A DNA stretch of 64,000 nt from Diplonema japonicum (taxonomy: Eukaryota; Euglenozoa; Diplonemea; Diplonemida; Diplonemidae): NCBI GenBank assembly GCA_964019335.1, contig OZ025735.1:62001-126000 (forward strand), in the 5' to 3' direction. Below the pieces are notes generated by a model, which searched no databases, was not told the DNA's origin, and was given only the letters and a program-made list of their open reading frames with translations. Below are positions 1 to 9,605 of the stretch, piece after piece; positions within the stretch are counted from its first letter, which is position 1; every line of letters starts with the position of its first letter. The position numbers were made by a program, and so were the translations under genes.

Positions 1-609
1 TGGGTGGTGGGGTACACACCATCTTCTGGAGGAGCGCTTCCCGTCAATAAAATATCGTTGCAAATTGCTGAAAACACATACACGTGGTTTGACTGCAGAT
101 TGGTGTCTCTCGAGATAGGGTACCGCTTCAAGAGCAGGATCACTGTTTATATTCTGGGCACGCTTGTGATTCTGTCTGCTGCGGTAATTGGCGTCGTTTT
201 CGGGTACTTTGGTGGTTATATTTTCCCTCCCAGAGTGGTTCTCACTGTGTTGCTCGTTGTCAGCTTTGCCGCAGGATGCATCGCATTCCTCATCGCCTGC
301 GCCGCGTCCACAAATTTCCTTCAAAAACAGCACGCGGCGGTCATTTCAATGGAAAAATTGCGTATCCGATCCCTCATGCTCTCCCTTTCTGACTCAGAGA
401 GCGATCGGCGTATTTGCAGCGAGCTAGAAACTGCGATAAGAACCCTCAACGATGTCATAGGAGGCATCGAGGGCCTCAATGACTACCAACCTGTTAAAGT
501 GTTCGGTGTCCGTGCCAATTTTGAAATGGTAGGTAAATTTGTCACTACCTTCGGTACCGCTGCTGCTTTCGGTATCAGGCTCTTCATTGACAGCTTGGCT
601 ACACAATGA
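1..609 (+). CDS. 3' part of a hypothetical two-TM membrane protein
   Basis: The reading frame is open from the first base of the window to a TGA at 607-609 and has no convincing ATG near its start, so the gene begins upstream and at least 201 codons are visible. Two adjacent hydrophobic segments (about residues 48-72 and 75-98 of the visible part) form a membrane hairpin. They are followed by a roughly 100-residue polar, partly helical tail. I do not recognise the family. The codon use and lack of stops make it a credible coding region, but the function is unknown. Confidence 0.55.
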   Translation, partial: WVVGYTPSSGGALPVNKISLQIAENTYTWFDCRLVSLEIGYRFKSRITVYILGTLVILSAAVIGVVFGYFGGYIFPPRVVLTVLLVVSFAAGCIAFLIACAASTNFLQKQHAAVISMEKLRIRSLMLSLSDSESDRRICSELETAIRTLNDVIGGIEGLNDYQPVKVFGVRANFEMVGKFVTTFGTAAAFGIRLFIDSLATQ

Positions 610-1261
610 GGAGGGGTGGTGGGGAGTATTTTTTTTTTTTTTCCTTTCCCCCCTCTTTTCTGAGAGGGGGGGGTTTTTTTTTGGTGTTGTAAACTTTTTC
701 TCTTTTTTTTGTTGGGGGGGTGTGCATAATTTGTTACGAAACATGGGGACCCGTTTTATTGTCTTCACACCTCCTCCTCCCCCCCTCCCCCCTCTTACCC
801 TTACCTAACCTAAGTCTGGTAGAGGTAGGAGGGCCGTTACCAAGGCTCTCTTTACCCCCACCCCCCCCTCCCAGTGTTGGGATGGGTTCGTTTAGTCTTT
901 TTTCTCTCTTTTTTTTTTTTTTTTTTTTTTACTTAGATGCATTGTATGATTCTTTAAAACTTGCCTAACCCGCTGCCTTTTTCTTTCTTTCTTTTTTTTT
1001 TAAATGTCTCTTTTTCGTTTCTTCCCCCCCCCCTTTTTTTTAAAAAAGAGGTTTTCGCTACCCGTGTTACCTGCCTTCAGCGGGGCCTAGGGCCTCTAAG
1101 AAGCCTCTTTTTCTTTCTTTTTTGTGTCGGGAAAAGTACTCTCCAAGACGCTAGCAGGAGCCGTTGAAGGGTGTCTCTCGCCTGAAGAGACTGCACCTGG
1201 AGGAGTCGCGAGATATGTCCGAAACTGAGATACCTAGTACCATACCCCCTTCCCTTTTTAG

Positions 1262-1307
1262 GGCATGCAGCTTTCGTCTCAGGGAGCCTGCATGTTAATT
1301 TGAATTT
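1262..1307 (+). repeat. Hairpin-forming dispersed repeat, copy 1
   Basis: The arms CATGCAG and CTGCATG can pair. They are followed by TTAATTTGAATTT. A diverged copy lies at 60021-60064 inside snoRNA array III. It may be a small structured RNA or a relic; its role is unknown. Confidence 0.4.
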
Positions 1308-1423
1308 TTTTTTCTGCCGCCATCTCAGCTGTGCTTACATTTTTTTTTTCTTCTTATTCCATTCTCAACAACTAGCCCCACTTTCTTCTTTAAGTCATCC
1401 CCCCCCCCCCCCTTCCCCCCCAG

Positions 1424-1589
1424 GGCTATGCTGGCAAGAAACGGGGAAACGTTTCCGTTTCCTTAGCCGTTTCCCTATTTTTCAGATACTTAAGGAAACG
1501 ACCCCCAAAGTAAGGAAATGTTTCCGTTTCCTTTTTTTTTTTTTTTTAAAAACCCAAGCTTGGATACGCGTTTCCTTGCCAGCATAGCC
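1424..1589. mobile_element. MITE-like element with 15-bp terminal inverted repeats
   Basis: The ends are perfect 15-bp inverted repeats, GGCTATGCTGGCAAG at 1424-1438 and its complement at 1575-1589, and similarity continues inward (AAACG/CGTTT) after a one-base gap. The interior repeats GTTTCCGTTTCC. The element is 166 bp long and non-coding. A target-site duplication is not clear because both flanks are C-rich. Confidence 0.5.
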
Positions 1590-2119
1590 GCCCCCCCGGT
1601 TGCTACCACTTCCGTTCTGGCTTGTACAAACAATAGCCTACTCTTCCCCCCCTCTCCCCCCTTCTGTATTTTTAAATTACTGTAAGTCGACTAGTTTAGG
1701 AGTTCTATCCCATCTTTCGGCACCGGGCATCTGTTGACACCGTTTTTTTTTTCTCTTTTGGTGGGTCGTTGCTAATACTTCTCCCCCCCCCCCCCCCCCA
1801 TAGTAACTATCTTCTTCAGGGTTTTACCAGTTTGTTTTATATGCAGCTCATAGCCCCCTTCTCCCTTTCCTTTCTTTTTTTGAAATAGCGAAATGGTTTT
1901 TATTGGTGCTGTCTGTCATGTGTATCTTTTATATAAAAAAAAGGGAAATAAAACCTCCCAAGCAACCTTGTGGCGCAACTTCGTCTTCTTCTCTGTCGCC
2001 TTTAAAGCCGTCGTTTCATTACTTGGGCGTCAAAAGGGATTGTGATGACGGGTAGGCTGTCACCTCGTTGATAGCAATGGCACAGCTCCTCTGCCCATCC
2101 AAAGATTCCCCCAAAGGAG

Positions 2120-2148
<29 letters not shown>

Positions 2149-2151
<3 letters not shown>

Positions 2152-2828
2152 TCGGACAGCAATCCTCTATTTCCCACCAAGCCAGACGCTGTGGTCTCGG
2201 GGTCGGCCTTGGTGGCCGTGTGCGGACTCGCCGTGTTGCCTATCGAGCCGTTTACTGGGTTAACACTGCTGGCAGCGGGGCTGGGCGTTGGCGGGGTGAA
2301 AATACAAGGCGATAAAGAGAAGGCGAAGGAGGTTTCAAATGTGCAGGCTACCATGCAGGCAGACTTAGACAAAGTGACCCAAAGCCTTGAAAAAACCCAA
2401 CAAGAGGCAAACCAGCTTGGAACGACCACATCTGAGCTCAAACAACAGAACGCAGCCCTCAAGTGGGCCGTCATTGGGAGTGCTGCGGCAAGTGCTGCGT
2501 ACGTGGGCTACCGGCTCTACCGCCATTCCCAAAAAGAGAAGGTTCGCATCGGGACGTGCACAGTCGTGATAGACCACCACACCCCTGCTAGCTACAGCCC
2601 TCGCCTTGCGAACCATCACGGCGACAGCCATTGCATTTGCTGCATGGAAAATATCCCAGATTTGGTTCTGAAACCATGCATGCATATGCAGGTATGGAAC
2701 AGGGGGGGGGGGGGGGGGGGAAGAAGAAAAAACAGCTCTGTTGGGTGTGTCTCCACAAACTCCCCAAGGCGGAATGCCCCACTTGCCGCGCCGTATTCTC
2801 GTCAGTAGATTTCGTCTTTTCCTATTGA
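2149..2828 (+). CDS. Membrane-anchored RING-finger E3 ubiquitin ligase (IAP/MUL1 type)
   Basis: There are two exons, 2149-2691 and 2736-2828, giving 211 aa. The 44-nt intron starts GTATGG and consists of a G run, an A-rich run and CAG. Splicing is needed to complete a C-terminal C3HC4 RING: CICC, 11 residues, CMH, LCWVC, then CPTC, with the H-x3-C-x2-C spacing of IAP and MUL1 RINGs. Upstream lie two hydrophobic segments (about residues 20-50 and 104-122) around a short coiled-coil stretch, so the ligase is probably membrane-anchored with a cytosolic RING. The start was chosen as the ATG right after a 38-nt A run; an in-frame ATG at 2068 would translate the A run as poly-Lys. The RING call is firm; a mitochondrial MUL1 role is only a guess. 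Confidence 0.75.
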
Positions 2829-3421
2829 AGCAAAGAAAAGGAATAAAGAAGAGCAGGAAAAAAAAAGAAAAAAAAAAAAAGAACATAGCTATTTACTACC
2901 TGCCACCTCGACAAGTCAAGGAGGAGCAGTAAAGTCCTTCCTTGTAGGTAGGTTTTACTGCCGTCGTGTTGGGTGCTTCACGTGGCACGACGCCTTGCCA
3001 AGCGTAGCTGCTGGCTGACGATGATCTTCTTTTTTTTTTTTAAAAGCTTTAGAACTACTATTACAGCTATTCCAGTACTTTGAAGGAAAGTTGGGCACGC
3101 CACTATTACTTTTACGGAAAACAAGTATAAATTTTTTGAAATATGTTATCTCAAAAGAGCGACATGGGAAAAATCATTTTTAAAAAGTGTAGCAAGAGAG
3201 GGAAAAGACGAATTTAATTAAAACATTTTTTAAATGACACCTCCCCACCCCCTACTCCTCCTTTCTTGCCTCATCCCTTTCCTGTGGTGCTTGATGGTGC
3301 CATTTAATCTGATCCTTGTTGGTATTTCCTTTTTTTTTTTTTTTTTCATTCGAAGGTGGGAAAGCAAAAAAAAAAAAAAAGAAAGGACAATCAAGACTTT
3401 TCCAAAACATCGCAAAAACAT
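2829..3421. other. Intergenic region
   Basis: I see no gene here. The stretch is AT-rich with a polypyrimidine patch near 3240-3346 and leads into snoRNA array I. Confidence 0.5.
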
Positions 3422-3513
3422 ATGATGACAGTACTTCTCCAGGGCACTGGACGCTTAGTCTCTTGTGACGGTGATTATCCACAAAAGTATTTCACAGCGT
3501 TGACATTCACTGA
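3422..3513 (+). ncRNA. Box C/D snoRNA, family B
   Basis: C box ATGATGA is at 3422-3428 and D box CTGA at 3510-3513. This copy stands alone; the sequence after the D box diverges at once from other copies, which marks the 3' boundary. Confidence 0.65.
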
Positions 3514-3874
3514 TTCTTTCATTATCTTCCCCCCCCCTCCCCTTCCGCTGGTCACCATAGGCCCATAGGCCCCATGATGACCAAACATGCTTCAGGAAAG
3601 CCAGTAGAATGCGAGGTCTCTTAGGCTCTCAGGGAGCACAGTCTTCCTGACAATGTTACACCGATGCCCATGACGAGAAATCTTTTCTCCTAGAGCCAAA
3701 CCGCGCCCCCTCCCTCCAGTAGTGCTTCTCGCCCAGATGCCGTCCAGCTCCTTGCGATAAATAGCATCTGCAGGCGCCGGGCAGCAACCGCAGAATGGTG
3801 GCAGATTAGTGTGAATTTCTTACAGTGAGCACCCCCTCCTGCACACTGAAACTTTATCGAATTTTAATTTTATT

Positions 3875-3952
3875 ATGATGATCAAATATAATCCTTGAAA
3901 TCTGAATCTCTTGAAGAAAACCTTCAAACTTGCATATAACTACTCTGGCTGA
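3875..3952 (+). ncRNA. Box C/D snoRNA, family A (reference copy)
   Basis: This is a 78-nt module with C box ATGATGA (3875-3881), D' box CTGA (3902-3905) and D box CTGA (3949-3952). All 13 copies in the window are exactly 78 nt long and keep TGATGA and both CTGA boxes, although the three bases after the C box vary (TCA, CTT, GTA, CCA). This is the pattern expected for a box C/D 2'-O-methylation guide. The stretch before D' (AATCCTTGAAAT) and the stretch before D (GCATATAACTA) resemble complements of the SSU rRNA 5' end, as recalled from related species. A terminal stem is weak. Confidence 0.7.
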
Positions 3953-4009
3953 CACTCTGCTGGCACTGTTGCTCTCTTCCCATCTTCCTCGAAACTATTG
4001 TAAAAACAC

Positions 4010-4101
4010 ATGATGACAGTACTTCTCCAGGGCACTGGACGCTTAGTCTCTTGTGACGGTGATTATCCACAAAAGTATTTCACAGCGTTGACATTCACTG
4101 A
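4010..4101 (+). ncRNA. Box C/D snoRNA, family B (reference copy)
   Basis: This is a 92-nt module with C box ATGATGA (4010-4016) and D box CTGA (4098-4101). Twelve of the 13 copies in the window are 92 nt and one is 93. The block between the boxes is almost invariant, while the spacers on each side change between copies. Internal C' and D' boxes are not clear. The rRNA target cannot be named from this window. Confidence 0.65.
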
Positions 4102-4164
4102 TCCGGAATGACGAGGAAGATCAAGGGGAGCGAGTGGATGTTTCCCCTGTGTCCTTTGATCAAG

Positions 4165-4251
4165 ATGATGAATAAAAACACAAAGGAAATCATAGGAATC
4201 TCATTGATTTGATCTTTTTGAATTGAAACCATCCTTTTCATAACCTCCTGA
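4165..4251 (+). ncRNA. Box C/D snoRNA, family C (reference copy)
   Basis: C box ATGATGA is at 4165-4171 and D box CTGA at 4248-4251. There are nine copies of 84-88 nt. The stretch GGAATCTCAT before a TTGA D'-like box is complementary to ATGAGATTCC, close to a conserved LSU rRNA segment (recalled, not searched). The conserved TGATCAAG just upstream of the C box is present in most copies but lost in the copy at 28098. Confidence 0.65.
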
Positions 4252-4279
4252 ACACACTCCCGCCACCCAGGACCCACCA

Positions 4280-4345
4280 CCCAGCCACCTCGCCAAGATG
4301 CCATGCAACCACATAGCTGGTGTCTTAGTAGTTGGGCTTAGATGT
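4280..4345 (+). ncRNA. AGA-box single-hairpin H/ACA-like RNA, family D (reference copy)
   Basis: This is a 66-nt module that folds as lower stem CCCAGC/GTTGGG (4280-4285 with 4331-4336) and upper stem AAGATGCC/GGTGTCTT (4295-4302 with 4319-4326). An internal loop of 9 and 4 nt serves as the pseudouridylation pocket. AGA at 4340-4342 lies 13 nt after the upper stem, the spacing expected between pocket and box in this class. Single hairpins with an AGA box are the form known from trypanosomes and Euglena. A solitary copy at 30094 begins exactly at the lower stem, which supports this 5' end. Confidence 0.65.
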
Positions 4346-4515
4346 CCTCCTTTGCAACTCTGTATCCCCCCTTCTTTTTAATGCTCCCGCCACCCAAACC
4401 AAAGGGGAACACAAAAGCTTTAGATACAAGCTTCTCGGATTGCAGCATGGCATGTAAATAAGATTTAATGAAGCACTTGATTGGGGTTATCAGTAGATTG
4501 GTGACCATGCTTACT

Positions 4516-4593
4516 GTGATGACTTAATATAATCCTTGAAATCTGAATCTCTTGAAGAAAACCTTCAAACTTGCATATAACTACTCTGGCTGA
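4516..4593 (+). ncRNA. Box C/D snoRNA, family A
   Basis: C box GTGATGA followed by CTT; D box at 4590-4593. Confidence 0.65.
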
Positions 4594-4650
4594 CACTCTG
4601 CTGGCACTGTTGCTCTCTTCCCATCTTCCTCGAAACTATTGTAAAAACAC

Positions 4651-4742
4651 ATGATGACAGTACTTCTCCAGGGCACTGGACGCTTAGTCTCTTGTGACGG
4701 TGATTATCCACAAAAGTATTTCACAGCGTTGACATTCACTGA
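4651..4742 (+). ncRNA. Box C/D snoRNA, family B
   Basis: C box at 4651-4657, D box at 4739-4742. Confidence 0.62.
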
Positions 4743-4824
4743 TCCGGAATGACGGGGAAGATTAAGGGGAGCGAGTGGGACAAGGAAGCCTTGTGGGATG
4801 TTTCCCTTGTGGCCTTTGATCAAG

Positions 4825-4909
4825 ATGATGAATAAAAACAAAGGAAATCATAGGAATCTCATTGATTTGATCTTTTTGAATTGAAACCATCCTTTTCATA
4901 ACCTCCTGA
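4825..4909 (+). ncRNA. Box C/D snoRNA, family C
   Basis: C box at 4825-4831, D box at 4906-4909. Confidence 0.62.
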
Positions 4910-4937
4910 ACACACTCCCGCCACCCAGGACCCACCA

Positions 4938-5003
4938 CCCAGCCACCTCGCCAAGATGCCATGCAACCACATAGCTGGTGTCTTAGTAGTTGGGCTTAGA
5001 TGT
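4938..5003 (+). ncRNA. AGA-box H/ACA-like RNA, family D
   Basis: Both stems intact; AGA at 4998-5000. Confidence 0.62.
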
Positions 5004-5034
5004 CCTCCTTTGCAATGAGTTTTTTCTTTTTTCA

Positions 5035-5140
5035 ATGCCATCATCCATGACTGAAAGGCACACCCCGACAGCCGGCACCAGGAGACAGGCACGTGTGAGG
5101 AGTCCAGTCCACGGGGCACCAACCTGAACCGCACCGAGTT
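5035..5140 (+). repeat. Dispersed repeat (CCATGACTGAAAGGC family), copy 1
   Basis: It shares CATCCATGACTGAAAGGCA, ACAGGCACGTGT and GGGCACCAACC, in the same order, with 19911-20036 inside an AP-4 beta intron. Part of it (GACAGGCACGTGT) also occurs near 28857 and 60746. It is non-coding and its nature is unknown. Confidence 0.45.
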
Positions 5141-5205
5141 TTTTCCCTTACTTTGTTGTGCAAGAATAACCCCTGAAGTCTAAATAACAAAAACTAACTT
5201 TCAAA

Positions 5206-5297
5206 AAAAAAACTTCCTCTTTTTAATCCTTGCACTTCTCAAAAACCCTTTTCTTGGTGCCAATGAGGCTCCAAACCCCTCAACGCGCAACCCACAG
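5206..5297 (+). promoter_or_regulatory. Possible trans-splicing acceptor region
   Basis: CTTCCTCTTTTTAATCCTTG is followed downstream by CCCACAG, ending at 5297. If this AG is used, the next gene would start at ATG 5326, not 5263. Confidence 0.3.
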
Positions 5298-6081
5298 GCA
5301 GGTGTGCACCCCTCGCACACATCTCATGAAGCCCAGGTCCTTTGTGCTACGGGATACGGGCGGGGAGTGTGTGGTAGAGGTCAGCGAAGGGCAGAGTGTG
5401 GTGCTGAGTGTCAGCGAAGGGTTGGGTCTGTGCAAGGGCGAAGAAGTGATGCTGCTGCACAAGGGTGTAGTGTGTGTGGCAGGGGAGGAGCTTCCCAGTG
5501 GGACATATGACGTTGTAAGAGTGCCGAGGGAGGGAGCGAGGGGGGTTGTGGGCGGTGCGCTGGGGGCTGCGGTAGGCGCTGGTGTAGGGTACCTGATGGG
5601 CTGGATAGTAGAGGCCGTCCTAGCAGGATTCGGCTCTGCTGCCGGCGTCATAGCAGCCCGCACCAAGCCCCCCACTGCACAGCAAGACCCCCCCTCCAAC
5701 CCAAAGCCCTCCCGCCGCTCTCCTGAGTACACGCGCATCGACTACACAGACTGCGATGAGGATGCCTCCACCAGTATCGCATTGGCTGATTTGCACGTTG
5801 CCATGTCCTCCATCTCGGACCTCCCCTTGCAGGCCATTACCTCTGACTGCACTCACTTCTGCCACCGCAAAGGCATCCAGACCACCGCCCTCACGAAACG
5901 CAACACCGTCCGCATGGCGTCCTACGTAGCAGGCAAGCAGTGCAAAGACGCCCCCCTCACCACCATCTCCAACCACGTCAAGCTGGCGACCCACCACATC
6001 GACACCATCATGCTCGTGGAGTTCGAGGAGGCAGTGCAGGTCACGCTGCGGGTGATCGCAGGAGTGAACAGAGCGGGGTGA
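5263..6081 (+). CDS. Hypothetical protein with glycine-rich hydrophobic helix
   Basis: This is a single open frame ending in TGA at 6079-6081. The first in-frame ATG is 5263 (272 aa); ATG 5326 (251 aa) follows a CACAG acceptor-like site and is an equally good start. The central part holds a long glycine/alanine-rich hydrophobic stretch (roughly residues 102-140) resembling a glycine-zipper membrane helix pair. It is followed by a proline- and serine-rich linker and a mixed C-terminal domain. The glycine-zipper region recalls senescence/spartin-type lipid-associated proteins, but I see no diagnostic motif. The function is unknown. Confidence 0.6.
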   Translation: MRLQTPQRATHRQVCTPRTHLMKPRSFVLRDTGGECVVEVSEGQSVVLSVSEGLGLCKGEEVMLLHKGVVCVAGEELPSGTYDVVRVPREGARGVVGGALGAAVGAGVGYLMGWIVEAVLAGFGSAAGVIAARTKPPTAQQDPPSNPKPSRRSPEYTRIDYTDCDEDASTSIALADLHVAMSSISDLPLQAITSDCTHFCHRKGIQTTALTKRNTVRMASYVAGKQCKDAPLTTISNHVKLATHHIDTIMLVEFEEAVQVTLRVIAGVNRAG

Positions 6082-6707
6082 GGGACTGAACATGGAGGGA
6101 AGAAAAGCATGGTGACAACCTTTCCAGGTAGTTATCAAGAAGAGCAAGGCTCTCGACGCGACATCTTAGAAGCGCATTGTCGGCAGCAACAAGGCAAGTG
6201 GACAGAAGGGGACCGACACCTGAAGAAAGCGAAGCCAACGAAACGCTGCAGTGCAGTCCAGTACATTTATTTCAAACTAACTACGAAGCAAATTAAAAAA
6301 GGGGGGGGGGGCTAAAATGCCTCGTCAGATCACGAGACACCCCTCAAGAAGACCTTCCCAGGGGACACATGGCACAGGACTTCCACGACATTGACGGCGG
6401 CAGGGCTTGCCGAGCAAGGAGACGAAGCCCATCGACAACCTGTTCAGGTTCTGTGGTTGGGGAGGACAGGAAAATCAAGGTGCGAGCAACGTGGCCAACG
6501 AGGTCACACGGGCGATGCATTTTTTTCTGGTTAGATATGAACCTCTTCCGGGTTTCTTACAACTCATTTCTTTAACTGCGTTTTTATCGCGGTGCCCTAT
6601 CTCATCTTTTTCTTTCCTCTCTACTCTTCCACTCTCATTTTTTTTTTTTTTTCATGTTCATTTTTCATGTTCAACTAACTAGCGAAACACAGGTCGGGTG
6701 CTCTGCG
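6082..6707. other. Intergenic region with 3' UTR-like sequence and acceptor tract
   Basis: Short open frames here have no recognisable features. A G run lies at 6301-6310 and the last part (6636-6692) is the pyrimidine tract of the next gene. Confidence 0.5.
6636..6692 (+). promoter_or_regulatory. Trans-splicing acceptor for the ARMH3-like gene
   Basis: A T-rich tract is followed by ACACAG ending at 6692, 15 nt before the ATG. Confidence 0.55.
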
Positions 6708-8574
6708 ATGAAGCACTCCAGGTCGTCGGAGTCCATCCTGACAGATGACTCTTCGATGTCAGCATCGGGGGGGTTCAGCAAGTTCAGCAAGTGGTTGCGG
6801 AACGCGCAGCCAGGGGGGTGCGCAACACCGCCTGTGGAGAGAGGTGTTCGCATCGCACCGAAGTGCGCACTGAAGAGCAAAGTGTGCTTTGCATATGAGA
6901 AGGTGTTTGAAAATATCGACATTGATGAAGGTGAGGTGGGGTGCTGGCAGGACTTCTGGTTGCTGAAAGTTGACGAGAACCACCTACGAGACTGCCTCGA
7001 CATGCAAACTGAGACGGAGCTCGAGCTGTGCCAGACAGCTTGCCGCTCATTCCTCGCAAAAGCGAAAGCAGTCGCCTGCGACGCCGCCCAGTCCTCAGTG
7101 CGGCGGGAACGTGCGCTGCAAACCATCACTGCGTTCCTATGGGGCGTCCTCTCTAAGCCCAATTGGTCTAATTTCTCAGTCAATGTGTTGAATGTGATTT
7201 GTGGTGTCTACCAGTCGCAGTCCTTCTTCAAAGACCTCTTGGAGACAGTTTGCTCCGCCGTCACTGCCTCCCACAAGTCGAGCTTTGCTTACGAGTCCAT
7301 TAGGTTTCTGGAAGCCATGGTGTGCAGTCAGAAGAATTGCAGCATCAACACGCTGATTGAGATCCCTGTTACTTGTCTCTCACCTACGTTCTTTGATACG
7401 CTGATATGCTCTGTGCCGTGCGACCCCACCCCCACCCCTGCCCCTATTCATCTCAAGGCACTGAATGTCCTTGCCATCCTTGTGTCGTACGAACGTTCAG
7501 AGCGTTCCGAGACAGAGCTCCAGAACTACGTAGCAACACTGAAGGGGAAGTCCCTCGCAGGGCTGCACGCGCTTATCTCTTACGCCATTCACAACTTCAA
7601 CAAGGGCTTCACGACACGGTCGCGGTACGCTTCCTTCAAATCTGCGGGACTCTTTTCGTCATTCACCTCCAGCGCTTACTCCTATCTCTACACACCTAGC
7701 GATTCTGGCGTCCCTTCCGCTTTCGACCCGCAGGCACCCAACTATCGCAAGGTCCCCACCGCCGTGTGCAGTGCTATTGTGCTGCTGAACGAGCTAGCCT
7801 CCAACCAGACACATGTGGACGCGCTTATGAACCCCCCAACGCAGGGGGATCCGAAGTCGTATTTTAGTTACATCACCGAAGGGCTGCAGGCGAAGAAGTG
7901 GGTGTGTTCGCCGTTGCTGCTGGACTGCTTGCTCTGCAGCTCCATCCTGTTCCAGGGCAACAGGCACCGCTTCACGACGGCAGGCGGCCACGCCATGCTC
8001 ATGATGTGGAACAAGCTCCTCTTCAACCCCACTTTCGTGCATTTCCTGTACACAACGTCACCAGACGCACAGTACTTGGCACTCGAGAAGACGCTGAACA
8101 AGTGGCAGGTGGTGGTGTCCGGAGGGCACCGGATCACTGGGCTTGCAGACAACCCATCAGGTGGTGCGCCTATAGGCGTCTTGCTGTCGCTTGTGGACCA
8201 CTTCATTGCGATCAACATGACGGTGAACTTCACGCCTGCTGTGTACGAGACAGCCCTGAGCCTGCTGAACAGGGTGTACTTCCACCAAGTCGAGAAGAAA
8301 ATGAAGGTCGCCTGGGACCCCTCGCACCTCATCGAGAAGGTGATTCAGATCGCGGCGACACTTGCGAGGGTCGACTGCGTGGCGCTCGAGTCCCCGCAAG
8401 GGGTCCGACTCCTGAAGAGCTACATCACTTTACTGAGGTTGTTGCTGCGGAACCCCACTGTGCTCCCATCGGTGGTGGACAGGACGCGGTTCGTGTATGA
8501 GATTATCAGGTGCAAAGTGGTCATTGCAGGGTTGGAGGGCTTTATAAAAAAAGCTGGTATGCGGAGAGAGGGGG

Positions 8575-8606
<32 letters not shown>

Positions 8607-9605
8607 GCTATTTATTGCCAACAAATAATGAGTCATTATTTAACTCGAGTTCCCGAATTTTTTGCACGAGGACCCGCAGGGCCCGAGTGCAAAAAAACGG
8701 TAACGAGTGTTAAATAATGGCTCATTTGGCGGCAAGTAAGTCGTTTTATTTCACTTTTCGTCATTTGAGTCACTCACTCTTCACTGCTTTCACTGCTGTT
8801 TTTTTTCACGCAGGTCAGCTTTTTGGGGATTTTCCTAAGGTAATACAGGGTAGCTATTTCGCCGTGGCATTAAAGGGGAAGTAAAGCACTTATTCCCACT
8901 TTTAAGGGCTGGAATGGCCTCAGATGGCCAAAAATAGTCAAAATACCCCCACCCCAAAAAAATTTTTCAAGGGGTTGGGTGCATTTTTTTCCACGACAAG
9001 ACCCATTTTTTCACTCTGAAGGGCCATTATTTAACTGCAAAATCTCATTATTTAACTAGTTAAATAATGGCGATTTCGCGTTAAATAATGGCCATTTCGC
9101 GTTAAATAATGAGGCCCCTAGTGAGTGAAGAAAATGACGAAGAGTGAAATAAAAAAAAAAAAAAAAAAAAAAAAAAAACAATACAGTCGAGGACGGCAAA
9201 AGTACCATCAAAACTGTTTCTTCGTCTAACCTGAGCCTTGCAGCGCAGTTCTTGAGAGAGATCCTTGAAATGACAGAGACGGTGGAAAGCAAGGTGGTGG
9301 AGCTGGCTTGCACAGACAGGGAAAGTGTGCTAAACGCAATCCACGAGGTGTGATAGAAGAAAGAAAAAAAAAAGAAGAAAGAAAAAAACAGTTTTTGGAG
9401 CTTGAAGAAACCAACTCAAGTCATGCCTCCTTGTGGAGCCTCCCAAAGACTCTGTACACCTCTCTCGCCTCAGCAGAGCGAAGCCTGGTATGCGTAACCA
9501 GTTACGAGGGGAATAGAAGAAAAAGTATTTTTTTTTTTTAAACAGTCACATAATCTTTCTGACCTGCGGAATATACTTGCCGAGGGTGCAAACGACCGTT
9601 TTTAA
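6708..9605 (+). CDS. ARMH3-like armadillo-type helical protein (DUF1741 family)
   Basis: There are four exons, 6708-8556, 9187-9347, 9392-9487 and 9546-9605, giving 721 aa; human ARMH3 has 689. All three junctions keep frame and the last gives a natural TAA. The N-terminal motif CWQDFWLLKVD and the all-helical downstream sequence match the ARMH3 (C10orf76) family as I recall it. In animals that protein works at the Golgi with GBF1 and PI4KB. The family call rests on remembered motif similarity, so it is probable rather than certain. The first intron is 630 nt and carries an inverted-repeat-rich insertion, while the others are 44 and 58 nt. Introns 1 and 2 have poly-A or purine runs before the acceptor. 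Confidence 0.62.
8557..9186 (+). other. 630-nt intron with inserted inverted-repeat sequence
   Basis: The donor is GTATGC, the acceptor is A-run then ACAATACAG, and phase is 1. Inside, TTTATTTCACTTTTCGTCATT near 8739 is mirrored by AATGACGAAGAGTGAAATAAA near 9132, and TTAAATAATGG occurs repeatedly in both orientations. Most likely a non-autonomous element landed in a short intron. Confidence 0.5.

Larger units (their letters stand above)
610..2148. other. Intergenic region, low complexity with small repeats
   Basis: This stretch holds many C, T and A homopolymers and no credible gene. It contains a small inverted-repeat element (1424-1589), a hairpin-forming repeat (1262-1307) that recurs near 60021, and a segment around 1143-1230 that shares the motif CTCTCGCCTGAAG with 10262-10274. 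Confidence 0.6.
3422..5003 (+). repeat. snoRNA array I (order B; A-B-C-D; A-B-C-D)
   Basis: One solitary family B copy is followed by two full units of four RNAs in the order A, B, C, D, all in the same orientation as the genes. RNA modules are nearly invariant between units, whereas spacers differ. For example, the spacer between B and C is shorter in the first unit. Confidence 0.8.

Noticed and set aside
3422-5003. Array as CRISPR or satellite
   Set aside because: Units contain four different conserved modules with variable spacers of uneven length, and the host is eukaryotic.
6369-6682. Short + strand open frames between the hypothetical and ARMH3-like genes
   Set aside because: Overlapping frames with no motif; sequence looks like 3' UTR and acceptor tract.
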